Assembly (NCBI GenBank): GCA_016788465.1
Contig: JAEURV010000036.1
Location: 1-37,717 of the forward strand
DNA length: 37,717 bases
Origin: Nitrospira sp.
GTDB lineage: Bacteria > Nitrospirota > Nitrospiria > Nitrospirales > Nitrospiraceae
Direction of reading: 5' to 3'
The notes under the pieces are model-generated. The model saw only the letters and a list, made by a program, of their open reading frames with translations, made no database searches and was not told where the DNA came from. Shown piece by piece: positions 7,528-16,005 of this stretch; position 1 is the first letter of the stretch, and every line of letters begins with the position of its first letter. The position numbers were made by a program, and so were the translations under genes.

Positions 7528-8905
7528 GACCCCCTTTTATAGCATACTTCTCCAACCGATACCGAAATGATCTGGTGTTCAACCGAAGCATTCGTGCCGC
7601 TTTCTTCTTGACCCATTTGGACCGCTCCAGCGCCTTGAGTAACAGGTCCTTTTCGATTCCGTTGATCAGCCCCTCCAGATCCACACCTTCATCAGTCAAG
7701 TCCAGCGGCATCCCCTGTACTGGTGGCGGTGCCGTGGGCCGATGAAGCCATCCGCGCACATCGGCGTCCGTTACCGATCCGTCCACAGAGAATGCCACGA
7801 CTCGCTCGATCAGATTCTCCAATTCACGAACGTTACCCCGCCATTCATGCTCCAACAGAACATGCATCGCTTCGGAGCTGAGCACCGGCTTTGGCTTCCC
7901 GCTGTCTTTTGCAAACCGTTCCAGAAAGTGATTGACGAGGAGCGGGATATCACCGGTTCTCATCCTCAACGGCGGAAGCCGGATGGGAATCACGTCCAAG
8001 CGGTAATAGAGATCTTCCCGAAACGAACCTTCTGCCACGGCTTTCTCAAGATCTTTGTTGGTGGCGGCCACCACCCGCACATCGACCTTGATGTCCTGAC
8101 TCCCTCCCACTCGGCGAAACTCCCGCTCCTGAATCACTCGGAGTAGTTTCACCTGAATGGTCGGTGTCGTGTCCCCGATTTCGTCAAGAAAGATCGTTCC
8201 GCCGTTCGCAATCTCAAACAAGCCCGCCTTATTCGCGATCGCACCGGTGAAGGATCCCTTCATATGGCCAAAGAGCTCGCTCTCGAGCAAGGTTTCCGGC
8301 ACAGCACTGCAGTTCACCGCCACAAACGGCAAGACGCTCCTTGCGCTATTGTAGTGAATCGCACGAGCCACCAATTCCTTCCCCGTTCCACTTTCTCCGC
8401 AAATCAGCACGTTACTTTTTGAATCGGCGACCTTCCGAACGACTTCAAACACTTTTTGCATCGCCTCACTATGGCCAACTAACTGTGCGAATGACGACTG
8501 ACTCGCCATTTCACGCTTGAGCAGCATGTTCTCGGTCGTGAGACGCCGTTTTTCCAACGCATTTCTGATGATCAACTGCACTTCATCTACTTGGAAGGGT
8601 TTCGTCAAATAATCATACGCACCCTGTTTCATCGCTTCGACAGCTGAATCTGCACTCGCAAACGCGGTGATGATCAACACCACCGTTTCGGGAGAGGTCG
8701 ACTTGACCGCTTTGAGAACCTCCAGACCGTCAACCTTTGGCATGCGCAAATCCGTGATGACCAGATCAAAGATCTCCTTCTGTAGTAATTCCACGGCTTC
8801 TTCACCATCGGTGGCACTGGTCACCGCGTACCCTGCCCGCTTGAGCATGATGCTCAACACCTCGCGCAGGCTTTGTTCATCATCAACGACTAAGATCTTT
8901 TCCAC
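7520..8905 (-). CDS. pilR: Sigma54-dependent response regulator, PilR-like (NtrC family)
   Basis: This 461-residue protein has a receiver domain (acidic pair D8-D9, phospho-acceptor D52, K102), a sigma54 AAA+ domain (Walker A GESGTGKE at 170-177, Walker B F-L-D-E-I-G near 239-244) and a C-terminal Fis-type helix-turn-helix (about 415-461). The sigma54-contact loop reads GSFTGA (217-222) instead of GAFTGA, a variant I recall from PilR proteins. The GTG start overlaps the end of the kinase gene by 16 bases. Together with pilC and the PilS-like sensor it should switch on sigma54-dependent pilus genes outside this window. A generic NtrC-family regulator is the alternative. Confidence 0.9.
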   Translation of the reverse strand: MEKILVVDDEQSLREVLSIMLKRAGYAVTSATDGEEAVELLQKEIFDLVITDLRMPKVDGLEVLKAVKSTSPETVVLIITAFASADSAVEAMKQGAYDYLTKPFQVDEVQLIIRNALEKRRLTTENMLLKREMASQSSFAQLVGHSEAMQKVFEVVRKVADSKSNVLICGESGTGKELVARAIHYNSARSVLPFVAVNCSAVPETLLESELFGHMKGSFTGAIANKAGLFEIANGGTIFLDEIGDTTPTIQVKLLRVIQEREFRRVGGSQDIKVDVRVVAATNKDLEKAVAEGSFREDLYYRLDVIPIRLPPLRMRTGDIPLLVNHFLERFAKDSGKPKPVLSSEAMHVLLEHEWRGNVRELENLIERVVAFSVDGSVTDADVRGWLHRPTAPPPVQGMPLDLTDEGVDLEGLINGIEKDLLLKALERSKWVKKKAARMLRLNTRSFRYRLEKYAIKGGRD

Positions 8906-10584
8906 GGCTCTCTTCCCTCATGCCAGAGTCTGATTCCTGAATCTACGGTACGAGGCAAACAGACCCCGAACCTCGTTCCCACCCCTTCCTCACTCTCTAC
9001 CTTGATCCACCCGCCGTGAAGATCCACGATACGATGGACTGCCGCCAGCCCCAGTCCAGATCCACTCTTCTTGGTGGTAAAGAACGGAAGAAAGATTTTG
9101 TCGAGATTCTTCTTCGGGATGCCTTCCCCCGTATCCTGGAACGACACCTCAATCACATCCGCTTTCCGACCTGCCACATCCACCTTTCGACATCCGGCTG
9201 ATACCGTCAGCTGTCCCCCTTTAGGCATCGCATCAAAGGCGTTCACGGCGAAATTCCAAAACACTTGTTTCATCTGATCCTGGTCTATTTGTGCAGGCAG
9301 TGCATCGGGACAAGGCACAATCACAACGGTGATGTTCGTTCTCGTTCGTGCTTCATGTTGTACCAGATCAAACGTCTCAGCAAGGACTTTGTTCAAATCA
9401 CACTCGACCAAATTCAGGGCAGGAGGCCTGGCATACTGCAAGAATTCCGTAATGATGGCATTCAACCGGGTCGCTTCCCGAACCGCGATTTCCACCAACC
9501 GCTGACTGGTTTCGTCGGTTTGAACATCTTTCCGAAGCATTTGCATAGCTCCGGCGAGGGCACCCAGGGGGTTACGAATTTCATGCGCCATCCCCGCCGA
9601 CATCTCTCCAAGACTGGCAAGCCACTCTTTTCGCCGCATTTCCTCCTCTAAGTCCCGAATCTGGGTGAGATCCTTGCAAACGCCCACCAACCCCGTTGTT
9701 TCCCCTTGCTCATGCAAGGGTCCCAGTGTCATGCCAAGAATCAGCCGATTCCCATCGGCCCGTTTACACTCGACCTCAAATCGCAGATTACGCGACACCT
9801 GCTCAGCATCCTCACTCTCCAGTTCTCCTGGCTGCCAGTTGAACACGTCTCGCCAAGGGCGCCCTTGGACCTGCTTGCTGCTATAGCCCGTCGCTTCTTC
9901 GGCTGCAGGGTTGAATGACGTGATCAGGCCGTGCGCATCGGTTGTAAACACCCCGCTGCTGATGCTGTTTACGATGTTCTCATGGAACGCTCGGAGACGA
10001 TGGAGACCCTGCTCTTTTTCTAGGAGCGATTGATCGGCCGTCCGCAATTGATCCGCAAGTGCCCCACTCAGAAACCCAACAACCAGAAATGCCAGCGCAT
10101 ACACGCCGAACGCCTGAAGCGTTTCTGCGGCACTTAATCGAGTATGAGGAAGCCAGCCCCAGGTTTCCGCCAGACCATACAGCTGCACATTGGTAAGAAG
10201 TCCAAACAGGATGATGCAGAGGCTTGCGGTCAACAAGCCGACTCGGCGCCGTGGGACCAGACTTGCCACCGTCACGCTGATGACGTAGAGCACGGCAAAG
10301 GGACTTTCAATTCCGCCTGTTCGTGCAATCAGCACGGACTCAACGATAAAATCGACGGCGATCTGACCCCATGCAAACGGCACAAGCACTTCTGGGCGAA
10401 CAAGACGTTGAAGGATAACGGCATAGAGGATCGTGGCCGCATAGGTGAACACGATCAAGGCATAGAACGTTTCGACGCGCTCGCCTTTCGTCACCTGGAA
10501 CGCAAGGGATAACCCCAGCAGCAATGTGACAAGAACGACCCGCCACCCCATCAGCCAATAGATTCTGGTCTTGATCTCGCCCAT
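8890..10584 (-). CDS. pilS: Membrane sensor histidine kinase, PilS-like
   Basis: A 564-residue kinase. Residues 10-180 hold about six hydrophobic segments, as in PilS. A PAS domain follows (about 200-310), then a HisKA domain with the phospho-acceptor His334 in A-H-E-I-R-N-P-L, and a HATPase domain with an N-box (W-N-F-A-V-N-A), D-T-G-E-G-I, F-F-T-T-K and G-S-G-L-G-L-A. It should phosphorylate the regulator encoded directly downstream, whose start lies within its last 16 bases. The ATG follows a GAGGTG ribosome-binding site. Assignment as PilS rests on the membrane topology and on pilC upstream; another NtrB-like sensor is possible. Confidence 0.88.
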   Translation of the reverse strand: MGEIKTRIYWLMGWRVVLVTLLLGLSLAFQVTKGERVETFYALIVFTYAATILYAVILQRLVRPEVLVPFAWGQIAVDFIVESVLIARTGGIESPFAVLYVISVTVASLVPRRRVGLLTASLCIILFGLLTNVQLYGLAETWGWLPHTRLSAAETLQAFGVYALAFLVVGFLSGALADQLRTADQSLLEKEQGLHRLRAFHENIVNSISSGVFTTDAHGLITSFNPAAEEATGYSSKQVQGRPWRDVFNWQPGELESEDAEQVSRNLRFEVECKRADGNRLILGMTLGPLHEQGETTGLVGVCKDLTQIRDLEEEMRRKEWLASLGEMSAGMAHEIRNPLGALAGAMQMLRKDVQTDETSQRLVEIAVREATRLNAIITEFLQYARPPALNLVECDLNKVLAETFDLVQHEARTRTNITVVIVPCPDALPAQIDQDQMKQVFWNFAVNAFDAMPKGGQLTVSAGCRKVDVAGRKADVIEVSFQDTGEGIPKKNLDKIFLPFFTTKKSGSGLGLAAVHRIVDLHGGWIKVESEEGVGTRFGVCLPRTVDSGIRLWHEGREPWKRS

Positions 10585-10773
10585 GCAGTCATCACCTCAT
10601 TGTCAAGCTATGGCCCTCCATGGAGAGAACCGCTCGACTGAGACGAACAGCTTCGCGGAGAGATCCGTAGGCGGGAAGAATGCCGCTAAGGTTTGCTTCA
10701 ACAAGGATGGACAGACGCCCAACCAGCGTGACTCCGGAGATAGAAAGAACGACCAGTCGCCCTCAGCGTAGTC
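10585..10773 (-). other. Spacer between pilC and the PilS-like kinase
   Basis: This 189-base gap is the longest inside the pil group. I found no convincing gene, no -24/-12 sigma54 element and no strong terminator. A nine-codon reading frame just before the kinase is too short to support. Confidence 0.4.
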
Positions 10774-11988
10774 TCAGCCGATCGCAGAAGCCATGGTGAA
10801 GATCGGCAGATACATTGCCACCACGATAAAACCGACTGTGATTCCCAGGAACACCATCATCATCGGCTCTAAGAGCGCCGTGAGATTCCCGACAGCCTCG
10901 TCCACTTCATCTTCGTAGAAATCGGCGATCTTCCCAAGCATGGTGTCCAATGCGCCTGTCGACTCTCCAACCGAAATCATGTGCGTGACCATCTTCGGGA
11001 ATGTGCCGCTTTTCGCGAGCGGCTCCGAAATCGTTTTTCCTCCGCTGATGCTGACCTTTGCATCAAGTAGCGCCCCTTCGACAACCTTGTTGCCAGATGT
11101 TTTGGCACAAATCGTCAACGCCTCCAAGAGAGGCACGCCGCTCGCCAGCAAGGTCCCCAATGTCCTGGTGAACTTGGCCACCGAAGCCTTTCTAATTAAG
11201 TCACCAAACACAGGCAATTTCAGCAGAAACTTATCGATCGCCAATCTCCCCTGGGGCGTGGCATAGTATTTCTTGATACTCACTACTATCCCGACGATCA
11301 CCCCCAGGATGATATACCAGTTCCCTTGCGCGAAATTGCTCATATCGATGACGAGCTGGGTCGGTGCCGGAAGCCCCATTTTCCCATTGGACATTTCCGT
11401 AAACATTTTTTCGAACACCGGGATGACCCAAATCATCAAGACTGTAATCACGATCGCCGCGATGCCAAGAATGGCAGCGGGATAGACCATCGCACTCTTA
11501 ATCTGTCCTTTTAATTTCATTGCCTTTTCGATATGTTTCGACAACCGTCCAAGGATAGTATCCAGCAATCCCCCCACTTCGCCGGCATGAACCATGTTGA
11601 CATACAGGTCATCGAAGATTTTGGGGTGCCTTCGAAGGGCATCTGAAAACGTCGCCCCTCCTTCGACCTGCCCCTTGATCTCACCGACCGCTTTTCTCAA
11701 CACGGCATTCTCGGATTGTGTCGAAAGGATTTCGAGGCATTGAATCAACGGCAATCCCGCATTGATCATCGTCCCGAATTGTCGAGTGAATACAACTAAG
11801 TCTTTTTCCTTTATCCCGCTTCCCAGCTTAAGACGGAATCCCTCTTTGGCGGCCTTTTCCTCGAGACTCGTAACGACGACGTTCTGCCTTCGCAACTGCT
11901 CCACGGCCTCATCCCTCGACTTGGCAACGAGCTCACCCTTTTTCACTGCTCCAGACTTACTGCGCCCAATGTAGGCAAATGTGGCCAT
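10774..11988 (-). CDS. pilC: Type IV pilus inner-membrane platform protein PilC (type II secretion F family)
   Basis: The 404-residue protein has two repeated T2SSF domains (about 70-190 and 270-395) with E-K-D-L-V-V-F-T-R-Q-F at the entry of the first, and three strongly hydrophobic segments near 170-190, 225-245 and 375-395. PilC/GspF proteins form the platform that couples the PilB and PilT motor ATPases to pilin assembly. A promoter at 12049-12077 precedes it. The kinase and response regulator follow on the same strand, the PilC-PilS-PilR order known from type IV pilus loci. The pilB, pilT and pilin genes are not in the window. A type II secretion GspF is less likely given the neighbours. 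Confidence 0.93.
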   Translation of the reverse strand: MATFAYIGRSKSGAVKKGELVAKSRDEAVEQLRRQNVVVTSLEEKAAKEGFRLKLGSGIKEKDLVVFTRQFGTMINAGLPLIQCLEILSTQSENAVLRKAVGEIKGQVEGGATFSDALRRHPKIFDDLYVNMVHAGEVGGLLDTILGRLSKHIEKAMKLKGQIKSAMVYPAAILGIAAIVITVLMIWVIPVFEKMFTEMSNGKMGLPAPTQLVIDMSNFAQGNWYIILGVIVGIVVSIKKYYATPQGRLAIDKFLLKLPVFGDLIRKASVAKFTRTLGTLLASGVPLLEALTICAKTSGNKVVEGALLDAKVSISGGKTISEPLAKSGTFPKMVTHMISVGESTGALDTMLGKIADFYEDEVDEAVGNLTALLEPMMMVFLGITVGFIVVAMYLPIFTMASAIG

Positions 11989-12048
11989 AGGTTCTCGACT
12001 TTATTGGCTCCAACGCCAGTTATAGAACGATATGGAGACTACGAAGCG

Positions 12049-12077
12049 AGTCTACTGGTGACCCTAAGCCCTGTCAA
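12049..12077 (-). promoter_or_regulatory. Predicted sigma70 promoter of the pilC operon
   Basis: On the minus strand TTGACA (12077-12072), 17 bases and TAGACT (12054-12049) form a good promoter. Transcription would start near 12042, about 54 bases before the pilC ATG. It lies downstream of the pgsA stop, so pilC is probably not just read through from pgsA. Confidence 0.65.
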
Positions 12078-12136
12078 AAACAATTACATTATTTACCTTG
12101 GCAATCGGGCGAACCCCGAGACGGAAGAAGAGGAAA

Positions 12137-12679
12137 TTAGCTCAGTGGAGGAGCAGCATTCGCGTCTCGATACCCTCGATACAAGTAGTGGAATCCTGAG
12201 GCAAGAGTAAAACCGACCAGTAGGACAACGAGCGGAGTAATTGACGAGCGATCAATACCGCGCCATGTCAGCAGAACCGTCAGAAGAACATAGCTCAGTT
12301 GAAACAGTGTGGTTCCTTTTCCAAGGAACGTCGGAGTGACATTGATCGGCGTACTGGTCACATGGGCGACCGCGGTGCCCAGTAAGAGCATCAGATCTCG
12401 GCTCACAACCAGAATGACAAGCCATGACGGCACAAGATGGAGCACCGCAAGCGAAATGAAGCTCGATGTCAACAAAAGCTTGTCTGCTAACGGATCGAGT
12501 AATGTTCCCAATCGTGTCCTCTGATTGAGCTTGCGTGCGAGGTAGCCATCAACCGCATCCGTGAGCCCGGCAAGAAGCAGGGTCAGCAGGGCAAACCCAT
12601 AGGAACCATAGGTCATAAAGCCGATGAATACGGGAACCAAGAGAATGCGAAGAATGGTCAGACTATTGGGGATATTCAT
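12137..12679 (-). CDS. pgsA: CDP-diacylglycerol-glycerol-3-phosphate 3-phosphatidyltransferase
   Basis: A 180-residue integral membrane enzyme that makes phosphatidylglycerophosphate, the precursor of phosphatidylglycerol and cardiolipin. The complete CDP-alcohol phosphotransferase signature D-x2-D-G-x2-A-R-x8-G-x3-D-x3-D runs from Asp41 to Asp66. Several hydrophobic segments surround it. I place the start at the ATG at 12677-12679 because the predicted promoter lies at 12722-12750; the longer frame starting at 12847 would begin upstream of that promoter and adds a non-family N-terminus. The ribosome-binding site is weak. The homologous synthases for cardiolipin and other phosphatidyl alcohols share the motif, but the short length and N-I-P-N-x-L-T start fit PgsA. 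Confidence 0.93.
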   Translation of the reverse strand: MNIPNSLTILRILLVPVFIGFMTYGSYGFALLTLLLAGLTDAVDGYLARKLNQRTRLGTLLDPLADKLLLTSSFISLAVLHLVPSWLVILVVSRDLMLLLGTAVAHVTSTPINVTPTFLGKGTTLFQLSYVLLTVLLTWRGIDRSSITPLVVLLVGFTLASGFHYLYRGYRDANAAPPLS

Positions 12680-12721
12680 GGAGTGGCGTTTGGACCGGCC
12701 TCCGACTTGATGAGGCGAGGC

Positions 12722-12750
12722 ATCATAGTAACCGACGGCGAGCTTGTCAA
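12722..12750 (-). promoter_or_regulatory. Predicted sigma70 promoter of pgsA
   Basis: TTGACA (12750-12745), 17 bases, TATGAT (12727-12722) on the minus strand is close to a consensus promoter. Transcription would begin near 12715, about 36 bases before the pgsA ATG. Confidence 0.75.
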
Positions 12751-12754
12751 CGAG

Positions 12755-12784
12755 TTGCAGGGAGGGACGAACACCTCCTATAAT
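12755..12784 (+). promoter_or_regulatory. Predicted promoter of the small divergent gene
   Basis: A perfect TATAAT (12779-12784) lies 18 bases after TTGCAG (12755-12760), a weak -35. The expected start near 12791 leaves about 41 bases before the ATG at 12832. Its -35 is four bases from the -35 of the opposing pgsA promoter. Confidence 0.5.
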
Positions 12785-12831
12785 CAGGACGGTGTCTTCT
12801 ATCTCAACTGATGGCGAAGGGATACGGAAGT

Positions 12832-13149
12832 ATGAGCACGTTACCACTCTTGTTCAAGAAGGAAGGCTTAGTCGAAAAGCACCAAATTGAGGGAGTAGAT
12901 CCAAGCGACCGCTATTTTAATCGCGCCATCCTCGTGAATAGAACCTCAGCAGGCTACTCAACGAGAGTGACGTATGAAGCGTTGGTCGTTGAGAGCCGAT
13001 CGCACTCAACCATCATTGCGTCCGTAAAGGAATTGGTTGAAAAGCTCCAGGATTTTGGGTTCACACGCCTGAGAACACGACCTAATTTTAAGGGCACCCG
13101 ATATCTCGCCGAGAAGGAAACCTGGATCGATTATCCTGACCGTTCTTGA
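12832..13149 (+). CDS. Small protein of unknown function (105 residues)
   Basis: I do not recognise the family. The product is soluble-looking, has no signal peptide or membrane segment, and appears to be a compact alpha/beta fold: strands around residues 38-55, a helix with V-K-E-L-V-E-K-L-Q near 65-75, then a basic strand region rich in Arg and Lys. The ATG at 12832 is preferred over one at 12811 because purine-rich AAGGGA and GGAAG precede it and a TATAAT promoter sits 48 bases upstream. It is transcribed away from pgsA and ends two bases from the convergent serine hydrolase gene. It is one of the few plus-strand genes in the core region. Confidence 0.75.
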   Translation: MSTLPLLFKKEGLVEKHQIEGVDPSDRYFNRAILVNRTSAGYSTRVTYEALVVESRSHSTIIASVKELVEKLQDFGFTRLRTRPNFKGTRYLAEKETWIDYPDRS

Positions 13150-13151
13150 GG

Positions 13152-14282
13152 TCAAGCAAGAAATTCTTGGCTGACGAGGTCGTGGATCACTGGACGGAAT
13201 TCCCGAATGGCTTCGTTCCGACTTGTCGGATGGACACGATTGGAAAGCAACACGACTTCGAGACGCCGCACGGGATCAATCCAGACTGAAGTGCCGGTGT
13301 AACCAAGATGACCGAAGGACTGCACTGAAAAACCGGATCCAGCCGATGACGGCGTTGAGGGAGTATCCCATCCTAATGCCCAACTGGATGTCCCCTCTTT
13401 CGCCTGCCGCTTAGTAAATTCCCGGACAAGATCTCGGTTGAGCATTGTAGTCTGGCCATGGTACGCCCTCAGCCACTCACCCGTGATCGCCATGACTGCG
13501 TCAACATTTCCGAATAGTCCCGCGTGACCTGCCACACCACCCATTGCACCCGCATTCTGATCATGTACTTCGCCGCACAACACCCGTCCCCGCCACGAGT
13601 CGATCTCGGTCGGAGCGATCCCCTCATGCGTCTCACCCACTTGCCCAAGAAATGCGTGGAGCTCCTCGGGCAGAACAAATTGAATGCGTGGGCTCCCCAG
13701 CCGATGCACAATCCGATCAGAAAAAAACTCATTCAGTGATAGCCCACTGATCCGCTCAACGATCATCCCAAGCAGCATAAACCCCAGATCGCTATAAAGA
13801 CTGCGAGTACCTCGCGCATAGACCAAGGCTTCCGATCGAATCATGCGCACCAGCTTTTCCTTGACCTGTAGCCGATCTTCCCTCGACGAAGGAATTGTTC
13901 CATTCGGGCTGAGCCGCTCATAATAACCTCGCCATCCAGGCAATCCAGACTGATGAGTCAATAAATCCCGAAGAGTTGCAGACCCGATCGGACTCCCCGC
14001 GCATTCCTCAAGGTACTCCTCCAACGAGGCATCGAGCCGACACCGACCATTCTGGATTAGCAGAACGAGTGACGTTACGGTTGCCAGGGGTTTTGTTAAA
14101 GAAGCCAGATCGTAGATGGTGGAGGCAAGAACAGAAGCCCCTGGTGGGTCCGTCGATAACCGTCCCGCAGAAAATCGAGCGATCGGTCGATCTCCCTGAC
14201 GTACTGCCAGGACAGCTCCAGGGAAAACGCCCGTTGCAACGGCTCGATCAAGTTCGGTCTGAATCGAGGAGAAGTCAGACAT
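13152..14282 (-). CDS. Serine hydrolase of the class C beta-lactamase/DD-peptidase-like family
   Basis: A 376-residue protein of the beta-lactamase-related fold. The nucleophile motif S-L-T-K is at 61-64, the second motif Y-S-D at 163-165, and a H-L-G triad-equivalent at 325-327 in F-G-H-L-G-Y-T-G. The family includes esterases, D-amino-acid peptidases and wall-recycling enzymes; the substrate cannot be read from sequence. No signal peptide is seen, so it is probably cytoplasmic. It lies 75 bases after divIVA on the same strand and may be the last gene of the dcw transcript, which would fit a role in peptidoglycan recycling, but this is inference. A small dyad (14315-14332) lies in the gap. 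Confidence 0.85.
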   Translation of the reverse strand: MSDFSSIQTELDRAVATGVFPGAVLAVRQGDRPIARFSAGRLSTDPPGASVLASTIYDLASLTKPLATVTSLVLLIQNGRCRLDASLEEYLEECAGSPIGSATLRDLLTHQSGLPGWRGYYERLSPNGTIPSSREDRLQVKEKLVRMIRSEALVYARGTRSLYSDLGFMLLGMIVERISGLSLNEFFSDRIVHRLGSPRIQFVLPEELHAFLGQVGETHEGIAPTEIDSWRGRVLCGEVHDQNAGAMGGVAGHAGLFGNVDAVMAITGEWLRAYHGQTTMLNRDLVREFTKRQAKEGTSSWALGWDTPSTPSSAGSGFSVQSFGHLGYTGTSVWIDPVRRLEVVLLSNRVHPTSRNEAIREFRPVIHDLVSQEFLA

Positions 14283-14357
14283 GGTGAGAAGATTGACCTA
14301 ACACAAGTGGAGGAGCGGTATTAGCAAACCGCAGACTCGACGGGAGAATTCAATGAG

Positions 14358-14870
14358 TCATCGCGCAGGGCTAGACTCTCCCTCCATTTTTTCCTCCTGC
14401 ACAATGCCATGGTCTTGATAGACCTCACTCGCCTCAACATCCAGCATTCGCTCGAACGTGTTGAGCGTGGCGCGCATACGCTCCACCATCAGCAGACGCT
14501 GTTTCTTGAGAACGGATAGATCTCGCTGCGTATTCCCCAACTCAACGCGTGCTTGCCGAAACAGTTCGCTCGCCTTCAATTCCGCTTCTTTCACGATCAG
14601 ATCAGCATCTCGTTGGGCGCTGCGCTTGACGTCCTCGGCCAAGGATTGTGCCGACACAAGAGTATTGGACAAGGTTGTCTCGGTCCGTTTTAAGTCTGTC
14701 ACCTGTTGCTCAAGCGAGTAGATTCGTTCACGCAATGTCGCATTGTCTCGATTCAGGTATTCGACCGTCTGTGCAATCTCCTCCAGAAAACGGTTGACCT
14801 CCTCGCGATCATAGCCACGAAGCTTGACCTGAAACACCATCTGTTGAATGTCGATCGGCGTGATCTTCAT
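14358..14870 (-). CDS. divIVA: DivIVA-domain protein
   Basis: A 170-residue protein. Residues 1-60 match the DivIVA lipid-binding N-terminus, with M-K-I-T-P-x-D-I, the R-G-Y-D-R-E-E-V-N-R-F-L segment and a coiled-coil start; a long coiled coil follows to about 150. Such proteins sense curved membrane at poles and septa and organise division or wall growth. I chose the ATG at 14868-14870, preceded by GGGGGA. A longer frame reaching 15071 overlaps yggT and adds non-family sequence. The gene follows yggT by 20 bases at the end of the cell-division cluster, the typical place for divIVA in Gram-positive and some Gram-negative phyla. Confidence 0.9.
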   Translation of the reverse strand: MKITPIDIQQMVFQVKLRGYDREEVNRFLEEIAQTVEYLNRDNATLRERIYSLEQQVTDLKRTETTLSNTLVSAQSLAEDVKRSAQRDADLIVKEAELKASELFRQARVELGNTQRDLSVLKKQRLLMVERMRATLNTFERMLDVEASEVYQDHGIVQEEKMEGESSPAR

Positions 14871-14890
14871 GGCATCCCCCATTGGTTGAG

Positions 14891-15187
14891 TCAATTCATC
14901 CGTACCGCTATGTCCTTTATTGACTGGACAACCGCAATTTGCATAAACCAAATCCCTGCAATAACGATCAACGGGGAAAGGTCTACCCCCATCCCCAAAC
15001 CAAGCCGACGCCGAACAGGAGCCAATACCGGCTCTGTTGCCCGAGTCAGAAATTGGACGATCGGATTCCACGGGTCAGGATTGACCCAGGAAATGAGCGC
15101 CCGTGCAATAATGATCCAGCTATAGAATGACAACGCATAGTCTAGCACCGTTGCCAGCCCTAACAAGGTATTTCCAACCACAAACAT
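14891..15187 (-). CDS. yggT: YggT family membrane protein
   Basis: A 98-residue protein with two hydrophobic segments separated by the family signature, S-W-V-N-P-x-x-x-N-P-I-V-x-F-L followed by T-E-P-x-L-x-P-x-R-R. YggT/YlmG proteins are linked to division, chromosome distribution or osmotic tolerance, but have no fixed biochemical role. Its ATG overlaps the proC stop codon by one base (TAATG), so translation is probably coupled. The yggS-proC-yggT-divIVA order is a common tail of division clusters. Confidence 0.92.
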   Translation of the reverse strand: MFVVGNTLLGLATVLDYALSFYSWIIIARALISWVNPDPWNPIVQFLTRATEPVLAPVRRRLGLGMGVDLSPLIVIAGIWFMQIAVVQSIKDIAVRMN

Positions 15188-16005
15188 TAGTTTCCAAGCT
15201 CCTGAGATCGTTTTGCCGCAGCCTCAACTGCGTCCATCAATACAGCCCGCAAGCCTCCTCGCTCTAATTGGTGAAGGCCCGCAATCGTCGTCCCTCCAGG
15301 AGAAGCGACTTGGTCCTTGAGGCGCGCAGGATGCTGACCTGACTCTAGCACCATCTTGGCCGCACCCAACACCGTCTGCGCAGCCAATATACTCGCCGTT
15401 TCTCGTGGTAAACCCATTTTTACTCCACCGTCCGCCAGCGCCTCAATAGCAAGAAAGATAAACGCGGGGCCGCTTCCGCTCAAGCCGGTCACGGCATCCA
15501 TGAGATGCTCGTCGACCTGGGCCACCTTGCCGACCGACTCAAACATCCGCCTTGCAGAGGCGACCGCCTCCGGCCCAACCCCTGGACCAACCGCCATTGC
15601 GGTCATCCCCGCACCGACCATTGCCGGCGTGTTCGGCATCGCACGAATAATGGCAGTTTGAGGGACGAGAAATTCCAGCATCCGACGGATTGGAATTCCA
15701 GCCGCCACCGAAATGACAAGCTGACGAGCAACGCTCTGCCGCACCTCCTTGAGAACTTCGGCAATCATTTGCGGCTTCACGGCTAACACGACGACATCGC
15801 TTGCGCCTACCACATCACCATTGGTCAGGCCAACCTGAATGCTGTAGTGCTGTTTCAGGTGATCTCGCCTCCTCCCATCTGGATCAGCGACGCGAATCTT
15901 GTCCGGTTCATACAGCTTGGCAGCAAGCACGCCGCTGATCAAGGCTTCTGCCATGCGCCCACCACCGATAAATCCAATGCGATTCATCGCAGAAGAATTA
16001 GACAT
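15187..16005 (-). CDS. proC: Pyrroline-5-carboxylate reductase
   Basis: About 272 residues from the ATG at 16003-16005. It catalyses the last step of proline synthesis, reducing pyrroline-5-carboxylate with NAD(P)H. The Rossmann motif G-F-I-G-G-G-R-M-A-E-A is at the N-terminus, and the C-terminal signature region around V-A-S-P-G-G-T-T-I-A-G-L is intact. The chosen start has a GGAG site seven bases upstream and overlaps the end of yggS by eight bases. A longer frame to 16071 overlaps yggS further, and an internal ATG at 15987 lacks a clear ribosome-binding site. Within this cluster proC is a metabolic passenger often found next to yggS. Confidence 0.95.
   Translation of the reverse strand: MSNSSAMNRIGFIGGGRMAEALISGVLAAKLYEPDKIRVADPDGRRRDHLKQHYSIQVGLTNGDVVGASDVVVLAVKPQMIAEVLKEVRQSVARQLVISVAAGIPIRRMLEFLVPQTAIIRAMPNTPAMVGAGMTAMAVGPGVGPEAVASARRMFESVGKVAQVDEHLMDAVTGLSGSGPAFIFLAIEALADGGVKMGLPRETASILAAQTVLGAAKMVLESGQHPARLKDQVASPGGTTIAGLHQLERGGLRAVLMDAVEAAAKRSQELGN

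Noticed and set aside
10585-10640. A nine-codon leader frame ahead of the kinase gene
   Set aside because: Too short, and without a regulatory pattern such as codon runs or alternative hairpins.
12680-12847. A longer pgsA frame beginning at 12847
   Set aside because: It would begin upstream of the strong promoter at 12722-12750 and adds sequence unlike the family.
14871-15071. A longer divIVA frame beginning at 15071
   Set aside because: It overlaps yggT, and the DivIVA domain begins exactly at the ATG at 14870, which has a ribosome-binding site.
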